Below the pieces are notes generated by a model, which had not been told where the DNA came from, did no database searches, and worked only from the letters and a program-made list of their open reading frames with translations. DNA of 64,000 nt from Syngnathus acus (Eukaryota; Chordata; Actinopteri; Syngnathiformes; Syngnathidae), in the NCBI RefSeq assembly GCF_901709675.1, contig NC_051107.1:4650001-4714000 (forward strand), given 5' to 3'. Position 1 is the first letter of the stretch. Each line of letters opens with the position of its first letter. The position numbers and the translations under genes are program-made. This document shows, piece after piece, positions 27,101 through 38,856 of this stretch.

Positions 27101-30100
27101 CCCATATTATTTACACTGGATTTTATTTGAGATGAAAAGACCGTTCAATGAAATTCGATTGACGCAAGTGAGGGATTTCAAGAGGGCTCCCGGTGTCATG
27201 TGATCAGGCAAAGGTCTTGTGCCGCCCGTGTCTGTAGCCGACAGACAACGCAGAGCGCTCCGACTTTTGGACGGGCGCCCTTTTTGTGTGCGGCACAGAC
27301 GCCGAGCAGACATTGCACAGCCGTTGCGTGGACGTGGAGGCCTCGGGTCGCCGCTACACCGTTATTAAAAACAGTGTGATAGCATGTGGGCTGTTCCCTC
27401 TCTTCACCCTGTTTCTTCGCACTCCTTTTTGCCTTCTTGAAATGAATCGGCAGCTCCTCTCCGATCATCTCGCTTACTTTGGAGCGGCCTCTACCTCCCA
27501 CTAAAGCTTTGTTGTCAATTTCCATTCTTTATTAACCTCAACCTGAGAAGAAATCACATCCTTGCTTTGAGTATTGACCTCCTCGCCCTTTTTCTAATTA
27601 TAAGTCGACTTTCAAGGCTTTTTTTTTCCTACGTTCTTGATTGTCCTTGAAGATGACACCAACTTGGGCAAGTAAACACCATCCGGCGTAATTGTAGCAT
27701 AAGCTTTCGCAATCCCGATAATCGTTTAAATCATCGGACAACTACGCCGATATATCGTAAAATGTCATTGACAAATCATTTCGATGTGTTGAACTCAATA
27801 TCTACTCCAAACGGTGTTTCAATCTGGCTGCGCTGCTTTTCCGAGGTCGGGGCCGTACGAGGTGGGCGGAGCTATGGAAACTCTTCAAAGTCCCATCCAC
27901 AGCGGACCTCATTAAAGCTTTAAAAGGTACAGTCGCACCTCGCTCCAGCCATCCCCGGCGCCGGGAAGCGCCTCGCTATTCTCCGTCTCGCCGGTTCCCC
28001 CGTTCTGATACTCGTTCAATCGCTCTCTCTCCCTCTGTCTATCCTAGAAAGGGGCCAAAAGACGTAAACAAAGCCAGCACCTAATTAAATAGACGAGCGA
28101 TATTAACATAACCTGAAAGCCCCAGCCAATAGTCACCAGCGCACACACACACCTCTCTTCAAATACCCCTCCTCCTCATCCCTCCTTCCATTTTCAGATT
28201 CTCTCTTGTTGTGATCGGAACAGTGAGCGCCAATTGCGGACAGTGTAATTACCATTAGGACGGAAAAAGCCGAGCACGTCTTTGATATGGTAATGACGCT
28301 CAATGTACACCCAGCGTCCATCCCTAGCGGCGGCGCGCTTACACATTCAACGGTACGCCCCTCGCTCTCGCAAACACCTCCAAATAATGTCATCCATTAA
28401 TATCAAGCAGGGCCACGTGCCGTTTCGTTTAAGGCGAGTGGATAGAGCAAGGTACGCTCAGTGGGGAAGGGGATGAGGATTTGATAAAGGCACATGAGAA
28501 GGGGAGACCAGAGCCTTCTCTTCTACGCTGGCTTTTTCCAGCTCGCTAGGTAGTTCAATATCGGGGAAATTTGGGATTTTTGAGTTTCTCGTCATCCCAT
28601 TTTCCAAGCCTACTTGTTAATGAGCAGTCCTCGGACCTTTGCTCCCGAGAACTGTCCAATTTTTGGTCCCCGTCCCGCCAATGGAACAGGAACAAACCGA
28701 GCTCCCTGCTGTCTCACTCTCATCCCGACTACACACACATCCTCCTTCCGAGGCCAAATCCCCGCAGCCTTTCCCCTCGCCGCCACTCGGGCCAGGCCAG
28801 CCACATGAAAACGCCGCCGAGTTGGATCATCCGGGGGGGACACGAGACATAATCTTGTCCATTCTGAATCTGGCCTATAATACAGTATGATAAAAAAATA
28901 GTTTGGCGGAAATGTGTTTTATAAATAGGTGTCAGTCTCAACTACTTTTTCAACACGCAACCAAAATTCTTCCGCATTGCCGATTTTTTGAACCGACTCG
29001 CCTCCAACGTATACATGGAAATTAATTATGCTTTCCTTGCCAAGCTGGAGGGAAAATAGGTCAAACGCGCTGGCATCTAAGCATGTTAGCTTCAGCCTGA
29101 ATACTTGACAAATATATATTTCATTGTCTATCGCGGATTGGCACAAATATACCCCGGCAGCGTAAGCTAATTAAGACGTGGCTGGGAGCCCGTTTTATTC
29201 GACAGTATTGTCACATAAGCGAGGATTTGGTTCAAGCACGTTCGTTTCTGTAGAATTGCATCCAATAGTTCAATTAGCATTTGTGGTCAACTTTTTATGT
29301 TCGTGCAAATTTTTGATTAATCGGCAGCATGACGATATAAAAAATGCGCTGGAACAATTGTCGGTGGAGGTGACGAAGGTAAGCTAAGCATCCTGTCGGC
29401 TCCCCTGTGGGTCCGCCGAGAGAAAGCGGAGAGCAGAGGGAGCCCTGGCCCATCATCGGGGACCCCAGATGGACGAGACCTACACACACACACACACATG
29501 CTAACTCAGTCACTCACATGTCATATGTTATCCCATCTGCACTGTCACCAAGCTGCTTGTGACCCCAGGGCCTCGCCGAGGATACACACAGTATGTACGT
29601 CCAAATACGGTCGAACACAAAAAGGTTACAAAAACGCACACACACAGCAGAGGTGTGTAATTGGAGGTGAAGAGAACAGCCGCCTCGCTTATTCGCTCGA
29701 GTGGACTCGCACACTTCAGTATGAACGATAACACTCGGCCCGGGAGTAAATTGCGCTGCTTGATTTTGATGATTATCAGTCATACGATGAAGAGAAGAGG
29801 CCAAATTGATTAATTGAAGATGCAGAAGGTCCGTTTTGTATTCAGGGCCAAACCTTTGGTCTCACAAAAACGACCCGAGTAATCTTTTCTCTACTTATCC
29901 TGGACGTGTCAGCAAAATGGGAAGTGAAGAGTCAAATATGAGATGTCACATTTGTTTTGCCTCCCTGACTCACCCCGCCTCCCCCTCCCTCAGCTTCCAT
30001 TTAGCCCCGGTTTGATTGTGTCTCCCGCTCGCGCAATCGCTATCCTCTGGATTGTGTGCATGCCGAGTTAATGGATTTCACGTGCGCTACAGATCACAGA

Positions 30101-30284
30101 GAGAGACGGATATTTGGAGGAGGTGATTAATGTACCGTCTGTCGCGTCAGGGCACTCGCTGGAACAATCGGGGCTTGTTAAAGCCGCAAAGCCGCATTGT
30201 CACACCTGCAGGAGTCAAATTTGGTTAGGTCGCTGTAATGACTTCACTGCTGGGACTCTGATTGCAAGCAAACATGATTAGCAA
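24139..30284. other. Noncoding region
   Basis: No recognisable gene. 26.94-27.11 kb is AT-rich low-complexity sequence. Candidate regulatory text lies at about 28080-28420 (CACCTAATTAAATAGACG, GTGTAATTACCATTAGG). Pyrimidine-rich tracts at 26.38-26.52 kb and CA tracts at about 29480-29498 and 29636-29645 are simple sequence. Nothing else stands out. Confidence 0.4.
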
Positions 30285-31088
30285 TGTATTTCTTGATATA
30301 TATTTATACTTATACATATACTTACACTTATACTTGTAAATATACTTGTACTTACACTTATACACTTATACTTATACTTATTCTTATAATTAGTGTACAT
30401 ATACGTGTACATATACTTATACATATATACTTACACCTACATGTACTCATACATACACTTATACTTACACTTACATTTATACATCCACTTACACTTACTA
30501 TACTTATACTTACATTTATACTTACACTTACACTTATACTTATACTTATACTTATACTTATACTTGTAAATATACTTGTACTTACACTTATACACTTATA
30601 CTTATTCTTATAATTATTATACATATAATTGTACATATACTTATACATATATACTTATACCTACATGTACTCATACATACACTTATACTTACACTTATAC
30701 ATACACTTACACTTATGCTTATACTTACACTTACAGTTACACTTATACTTATACTTACACTTATACATATATACTTATACTTATATGTACTCATACATAC
30801 ACTTATACTTACACTTATACATACACTTACACTTACACTTACACTTACACTTACACTTACACTTATACTTATACTTATACTTATATTTATACTTATACTT
30901 ATATACTTATATACTTTTAAATGTATATACTTATATACATATACTTACTATATATATGCATATATACATATACTGATACATACTATATGCTTATATACTT
31001 AGAGATTTATATACTTACATATACTTATGCATATAGTACATACACTTACACTCATACTTATACACTCATACATATACGTACTTATACA
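30285..31088. repeat. ACTTAT/ACTTAC hexanucleotide array with higher-order units
   Basis: About 800 bp composed of the 6-bp words ACTTAT and ACTTAC with interspersed ATATAC words. Larger blocks recur: TACTTGTAAATATACTTG starts at 30331 and again at 30561 (230 bp apart), and ATGTACTCATACATACAC starts near 30441, 30665 and 30785. So diverged higher-order units of about 225-230 bp and 120 bp sit on top of the hexamer. Long TYTYTY or SISISI reading frames here are artefacts. Confidence 0.95.
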
Positions 31089-34000
31089 GATCTGCCAAAC
31101 GATGAAGTTGAAGACCTCCACCTCTCAGTCGGAGGAGATTAATTAAATGAATACGGCATCGATGGTTTTCTTCAAGTGCCGCAAAGTACGAGCAATCGTT
31201 CCAAACTTGGTTAATTACATAACACGCCGTTTTGCAGGTGTTATGATCGGCGCCGTGCATCGCAAGCTCCCTCAGGAGTCGCAAACCACCTGGAAATTGC
31301 GGTAAAGAGTTTAATTGTAGAATTGAGAACACCGGGAGGTAGAAATCCTTCCTCTGGAGAGCTTCTTCTTTGTTCCTGTCGGTGGGAGAGATAACAATTC
31401 CTCCCACCGTTAACTACCTGCCTGCCTGCTCACCGACCGGGTTTTGTTGTGTTTTGTTATTGCTAATAGGCCTAATTGGCCGTAACCCAGGCACCGGGAG
31501 AAAGCGGGAGGAGGCTAATGAAACTTCTTTCTGCCTTCCTTTCCTACTCAGAGAATTCCACAGAGGGACAAAAAAATAGGAAGGCGGGGTCTGCACTTCT
31601 TTGCTCGTGCAAACAAGGGAAAGGTGAATTTGGAGCACGAGGAAAAAAAACCTCCACGCTGGATAATGTTTATGGATGACGATCTTTAAAGGCCTGAGCA
31701 GCACTTTGATACTAAAAAGGACCCTGGCTTATCTATAGAACGCTTGATGTTTCATTGATGTGGCGTTTTTAACCGCCACACTTGCGTTCTGATCCCCCCC
31801 ACTACGCCGTATCATTGGGGTCGAGTCAATGCGTTATTTATCAGCGCTGCTTTTCTATTTGATCTCGCAATTAAAACCATAACGGTGCTTGCTGGTCAAG
31901 TGATTCTCTCCAGAATGGTTCGTGATGAACAAAAAGACGTGGATTGTGTGTTAAGTCAGTGGGCATATTGTGTGTGTGTGTGTGTGTTGGAGAGGGACCT
32001 GAAGGAACAACGCTAGGACAATCTGTTGCCCCTATGCCCGGGCCCCTGGTGACAGACGATGCTCCCACTGCCGCTTTGTATAGACTTGTCGACTATATAT
32101 ACACACACATTTGTGTGTGACTACGGATTTATTATAAAGGTTTCCCAGAAACTCATTTAATACCAACGGAATATAATTTGTAAATATTACCGGTCAAAGC
32201 CGTGCTGTGAGGATTTATTGTGTGTGAAATAATTAGAAGACCCTCACTCATATATTGGCGGAAAGGATATAATTGAATAGTAGGTTTTATAATTAATAAG
32301 AGTCGAAGCAAAACCTTCATAATAGGCAACATTCAATGCTAAATCTTTACGAATAGACCAAAAGGCGCTTTTATTTTTGTTACTTAGTTTGCTTCAAGGA
32401 CGACAGGCCAAATCTTTGGAGTCTTACTCATAATGTATTTATAGTGGATCCTTGGGATAAACTTGCCCTTTTGTTACCGAGCACTTAAGAAGCGATTTGT
32501 GATGTGTACGCACAACAAAAGTGGGCGGGGGGAAGAGGAGGGGGGGGGGGGGTTGTATAAACGCAAGTGGGTATGCAGACCGTTTGTTTCTCCAACGCAA
32601 ACAAAAATCTTACATGGCGGCCTTATCTATTGAAGCCATCAGCTCCTCAGCACCCACGCGTCTGTAAACAAGCCACCTACTGTGTCGCGCATAAATACGG
32701 AGACCGAGCACCCGGCGACACCAACAGGTTTCGTGTCGGAACATATTCCAAAAGTGTTGGAACGGGGAATGGGGAGCTTTGCAGAACCGTGTCAACAACC
32801 TCCGTGCAGGATGTAGATAACCGTAGCTATTCATCTGCTAGCGTACGTAAAAAAGACCCAGGTTGTGACCCGTTGGAATTGTCACAAGCAGAGAATAAAC
32901 CCGTGTTGAGTGACTTGAAGTTCTACCCTGACCCAGGACACAAACTTTTTTTTGTGAGCAAGCTCTGGGGCTCAATGACCCCAATACAGTAGCCCAGTTT
33001 CACTCCGCTTTGACGTATCAAGTGGACAGGGGTTCCATTCGGACTCTTTGGTCTGGTTTCCTGGACGAGTAAAACCCAGATGTCCGAGCAGATAACGTAC
33101 GTCGAGGGCAGTACTTGCGTGTCCTGGCATGAGGTCACAACTCGCATCTGGCACGGTATTGTTCCGAAGCTGGTTTATTCCATGTTGTCCCGAGTCCAGA
33201 TGGTATGTAGGTCTTTCTTGTCTGTCCTCCACTGAGGACATTAGCCATATGTTCCCAACCACACGGCCATAACTCACACCTCGCGACATCAAATCACGTT
33301 ACGAATATATCGTGAGAATTTTTTGGTCGTCAATGTGTTTTTTGATCTCAGCTGTCTGTCGCTCTTTCACTTAACAATTCCCAAATCACCATATGTCATT
33401 TTCCCGTGTAGTCTTTCGGCCATCGTGTCCGAGCGCATCGCTAGTTCAACCTCACGACTACTTTAAATAAAGACGACTCAATCAGACAGAATACTGACCG
33501 TGTTGTCATGGAAACAGAATCGGACCCCGCGTTTGACCTTGTAAACAAAAGGTTACAACGAACAAGGTCTACCATCAGCTGCGGAGTGTGGAAACGGCGT
33601 GTGTGCGAGTAACAGAAATAGCAGCTGACCTACAAGAGTCCCTCGAGAGATGCCTTCGCTGTGCCGTAGATACCCATCGGAGGGAGAGAAAATCCTGTTA
33701 GAAGAAAAACAAGGGCGATTCAGTTGTACTTCACACTCTGGGAAATAGATTGGCTGACAATAAGTGTGACCTACACACAGTCGTGCTCCAGTAGATCTGG
33801 AGAGCGGGAAAGCAACTGGTGGCCTGACAAGCAAATGATGGAGTCGCTAAAAAATGGAACGTTGTTTCGGTTTAAATGGTTGTTGAGTGAATCCGAACGA
33901 TAATCGGCATTGTGTTTTTCTGCCTCGTTTCTGCCCGTCGAGGACAATCGGGTTTGCAAATTAGAGGAGATACTGTATCCACATCAGACGATCTCATTGG

Positions 34001-37000
34001 CAGACCAATTTTGTCTTTTTGCCACTACCGGCTGCTAACCCGCTTCCGACCCAAAACCACGAAAAAAACAATTTATTACTCTTTTATAAAAAGGTCACTG
34101 TTTTCCCTGGCTCAGCGCCTCGCCCGGCACCATCCCTGTGTTTATTGTTTTTGCATAAGTAAATGGCAAATTTGTGCCGCATAAATATGGATTAGCAATT
34201 AATAATGACGGTGGCTTGTGAGGGGACGCCAGGTGCATGCTGGCAGGCGGACTGGCTGGCTGGTGGAGCCATTGAGCTGGACGGGTGGATTTATGCCACT
34301 CTTCCAACAATGGCTACTTGAGCTCAACGTGTCGCTCGTCGGGTTAGCATAGCCTAGTCCGGCGCATAGAATATGTAGAAATCAACCAGACAATAAATGT
34401 GGACATTTTTAAAATTATCGATTAACACTCGGAAATATTATCTAATAGTCGTGGGATCTAGTTACACTAACGCGATCAATAATCCCGCACACTAATTAGT
34501 CAGAACTGAGCGTAGTCGCCCACCGGCAAGGCGCCAAATCTCCAAATATTGACCGGTGAAAGCGAATGAAAACATTTATCCTCAGTTAATCTTTTCGAAC
34601 AACAAAACCAGCAAGGGATATCTTAAAAAAAATATTGTGCAAGAGCGGCAGCGGGCTGTGTTTGTGCGTCCGTCTGTGTACGTGTGTGTGTGTCTTGTCC
34701 GTCTGGCGTGGTGAGAGCAGGCTGGCTCCCCTGTAGAGCACAATCACTCTGCTTGGCTAAACACAATCACACAACCTTAAACCCAACTCACATCGTCCCA
34801 GTGAGAGCTTCCAGGGTGTGTGTTTGTGTGTGTGTTTGTGTGTCGGACAAAAGGCAGTCCCATCTGTTCCATTGTCACAGGGTCTTTAAAAGGGATCAGA
34901 TAAACATGACATTTGGGATGAGGGCGCAAGCTCACATTATAAACCATGACATCAGACCTGTGTGTGTGTGTGAGTCAGGTAAATCTCACATTTGGATCGA
35001 CACAAAATCATCATTCGGATTTTCACGCGACCTTTTTCTTCCGATAATAAATATTTTTGTAGTATTGATAAATCCATTTTTTTTTATTAGTTAGCCTTAG
35101 TTTGTGTGTTTATAAGTTGCATAACTTGTTTTTCTCGACATGATCAAACTGGATACGAAGCCCCCTGCGCAAGGATTAGCGGCCCATTGGCCTAATCAGA
35201 GACGGTAATCAGAGCATTCTCTATCATGACAACAATCAGGGAGCGAGAGAAAGACACACACACACACACACACACACACATCTGCCTATTAAGCTCACTT
35301 CTAATGCCGTGATAGTGATGAAACATCTGGTGGCGCGGGGCTCAATTTTAATGAAGAAGAGAGATTGGGACAGATGCAGATGGCAAACCTATAGTCATTA
35401 TCTGTCTGTTCCGAGAACAGAAGGGAGTTCGCTATCAAGTTCAAAGCGCTTTCAGCATTTCTATTGTAGCATTGTTTAAGAAATTGGGAATCAGTAGAGA
35501 ATTTAACTTGATTGCGCAATCAGCGGTGGTTAGGGCGAGACGCTAAAAAAAAAAAAAAAGTCAAGGCTTGAGTTTCGCAGAATTTGCATTTTATCAAAAC
35601 AAATTGAATCGCAAAAAGATATTCCGATAAACTTCGCTGGGCATTTTGTCACAATCCCCACCAAAGCTAACACACACACACAAGTCTTGTTTTTGGGAAA
35701 AGTGAGCCCCGCCGCTAAGTCTTCAAGCATATGTGCACTTCCTGTCTGGTTGTGTGTCGTGTGTGTGACAAAGAGACCGGCGAAACTATCGCTGTGGAAT
35801 AAAAGAGTCATTGTTCACAAAGGTGGTCCCAATTGGACCTTCTGTCCCACCCCTAAAATGTACAACACACACACACACTGCGGCTGAAATATACACAATG
35901 CTTGTCGGCTGCCTAACGGACACATAATACACACTTCCGTAAGCATAATAACGGCTTTGTGTTTCAGGGTGGCAGTTGCACAGAGGTAAATATTTGGGCG
36001 TTGGATATAAACTGTGTAAATTACACACACACACGCATTCCAGCTACTTCCTGTCGGGTGATGATGTTTAGTCTTCCCTCGCCACAAATCTGATTGGTGC
36101 ATTTGATCTCTTCCTCACTTCCTGTTTTGCATCCGCCTCCTTTTGGGGGTGATATAGTTAGCGCACGTGGAGGGGGACATCATTCACTAGTTTCCCAAAC
36201 AGCTGATTCATCCCAATAGTCTGAATCATTGTTTTTTTTTTTTAAGAGAAACCTAAACAAGACCCAAACAAACAAAAAAAAATCCCAAAGTGATTACTTG
36301 GTGAGAACACCATCAGGAAAAACACAATTTATAGCAAAGTGGAAAGGTAAAATGGGTCATTTGTCACAAAGGGAGCCATTGAAAACCAAAAGCAAATTTT
36401 ATTAACGTGCCTCTTCTAAGAAGAGCGACTAAGAACATTGCAGAAAATACCAATTGTCTTGTGACCCTCATTCTCTGAACACAGGCTGAAAAAAACCTTT
36501 GTTAAAGTCTCAAAGAGAACCTTTAGTGCTTGCCCAGTCTAATATTTGCTCAATTAACAAAGAAGGTACTGAACTATCATCTCTCCAGCTATAGTGGGCC
36601 TTCAAACAGGGGCGGAGCTAAAAGGTGCCCAGGGAGTGGCCACAGAATATTTGTTTCTTCCAGTCAACATAACTTTTCACACCGCAGCAAAACATCAACA
36701 AGAAAAACAAAAAGTTTATTATTCCACAAATCAAGTGATGGGCTCTGACCACCATACCTTGAGCACCACAATCATCAGACAGCTATGACAGGGAGGCGAA
36801 AACAGAACAAGGAGGACGAATAAAAAAATTTTTTTAAAAAAACGACACACACACTTGTGTTATATTTGACAGGTTCAAGTACAACAAGCGGTATCTCCTC
36901 ATGTCTACACACACACAAAAACAGGCTCGCTGATGTCTCTATTCACTTAAACTGTCACACTCACACCCCCTCGAGAGACCTTACTTCCTCTGCCAGTCAG

Positions 37001-38517
37001 CCAAATTATAGCTCTCTCGCTTTCAACGTCCTGAGAGAGAGAGAGACGCCCGACGACGTGTAGATCTCGTAAGTTGTCCCCCCCCCCCCCCCCCTACCTC
37101 TTCTTTGAAATGTAAACTATTTCCGTGCAGGGATGTCGCCGTCATGTACATCTAATGAGAGAAATCAAAAGTTTTATATAAATCAATTTCTGGTCCACAT
37201 AACATTGACCCGATTCATTTCGTATACCCTTCTAATCAGCTTTCTCACGGGCATTCACACACATGCCAGTAGATTTAGTACATTATCATATCCCGGAGTG
37301 GAACAAGAGCAATAATTCTATCTAGCATGCTAACAAATGCTATTTAAAGGAGATTAATTCCACAAGAGGATTATCCCCCAACGTTACATATAATAGGGAA
37401 AGGGAGGATGGGCTTGGTGGTTAGTGGGTGGTGGACAACATTTGATCTCACAAACATCTCCCTAATCCCAGGTGGAACACATGTTGGTGTTTCAAAAGAC
37501 TAAGCGTGTGTGTTGCAGTTTGCAATTCCCTCGCTTATTTTCACATCTCGCTTAATTAAAAAGTTCGACTCACATTATTGACACGTTTGGGTACCGAATC
37601 AACTCAAAACAAACTCTAATGGAAATCCATTCAAATATATTTAAATAGTATTCCTCTGAAAGAAAGTCGGGTTGCGCTGGGTTACTGTCCATACAAACTG
37701 GAAAAAAAATAAAATAATAATCAAGCTTGTACAATTAGACGTCGCCACGCAATACAAGCCGGTAGAGATTTTTAATCATTAATGGATTCATGGTCACAGC
37801 GAACACACAATTCCAAAGACTCAATGAATGGATTCTATTGAACCAACTTTTCTTTGTTTATGGATTGGTGTGCATGAATGAAAAAAAGCTTCTAAAATAA
37901 ACATCTTAGCGCATCTGCTCGCTGAAAAAGTGGCACCTGAATAGTGCATTGAATGCATTACGCAAATGACACCTTGGTGGGAACACAGAGCGTGCAAGCT
38001 AATCATTGTCATTACAGCTGTTGGGAGAAAAGTGTTTCCAAACAGGCAATCACAGCTCATCTCAATAATTAAGGGAAGACGTCTTTCCTCCTGTCAAGAA
38101 CACAAAATCAGATCTGACTCCTATTAGGACACGCGTCGACTGTGTGTGTGCACACCGGTTGCTTTTATTGTGAAACAGCTTGACTGAAAACAAACAGACA
38201 AAACATTTGAAGCAGAAAGAAAACGTGTGCACACAACAACCTGTCAGGAGCTAAAATGCCTCTAATTTTTCTGTCATCTGCCAAAAAGCGCTCCTCCAAG
38301 ACATTAGCGATGGAGGGAGGAAGAGCACAACCAGAAAGAAAGACGGGTTTTTTTTCCCCCCCTTGGAGTCGCCCCTCTGGCAGCGGAGAGAGCAAAAGTA
38401 CAAGTGTAAGTGTCAAAGGAGGCAGACTAATAAGCACTTAACAAGTGGCTCTGTCTCTCTCGGACCAAACCTCCGAAGCTCTCACTGCCTGGAGGGTTCT
38501 CGTTGAAGGGGGACACT
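31089..38517. other. Noncoding region with candidate regulatory blocks
   Basis: No recognisable gene. Candidate conserved noncoding blocks are about 31090-31300 (GGAGATTAATTAAATGAATA, TTGGTTAATTACATAA), 34090-34320 (TGTTTATTGTTTTTGCATAA, TTAGCAATTAATAATGACGG) and 35150-35240. Simple repeats are GT at 31970-31987, CA at 35254-35281, a G-run at about 32541-32552 and a C-run at about 37078-37094. 36607-36630 resembles a decayed CAGNGGCGGAGCTA transposon end. 32.55-33.9 kb carries medium-length ORFs on both strands that I cannot assign. Confidence 0.4.
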
Positions 38518-38856
38518 GTTTCGACCACAGGTGTCAAACTCAAGGCCCGGAGGCCAGATACGGCCCGCCACATCATTTTATGTGACAAATTGCGCATCAA
38601 ATTCGTGTGTCATAACTAGAATTGCAAATTGTCTTCTCTTTTAATAATTGGTTGTTTTTTTTAAAATATTTGACCAGGTTTTACTCGTCTGATTTGAAAA
38701 TGAGTTATTTGTCAGTTTGTTTTGTAGCTTTTATTGTATATAATATGAGGTGCTCATCCATTTATTTGGGTTGACAGTCGTAATGGCCCTCCGAAAGAAG
38801 CTATGACTACAATGCGGACCCCAAAAAAAAATGAGTTTGACACCCCTGGTTTAGAC
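38518..38856. mobile_element. Complete non-autonomous hAT-type element with 8-bp TSD
   Basis: The element occupies 38526-38848 (323 bp). Its left end CACAGGTGTCAAACTCA and the reverse complement of its right end, CAGGGGTGTCAAACTCA, are 17-bp inverted repeats with two mismatches. It is flanked by GTTTCGAC (38518-38525) and GTTTAGAC (38849-38856), a one-mismatch 8-bp duplication typical of the hAT superfamily. The interior (GGCCCGGAGGCCAGATACGG and CAATGCGGACCCC) is the usual subterminal text of this common vertebrate family. It contains no transposase frame. The degraded duplication and ends indicate an old insertion. Confidence 0.88.

Noticed and set aside
30284-31002. Overlapping 70-115 codon frames of Y-T or S-I repeats
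   Set aside because: They come from the ACTTAT/ACTTAC hexamer array, which lacks in-frame stops in several frames.
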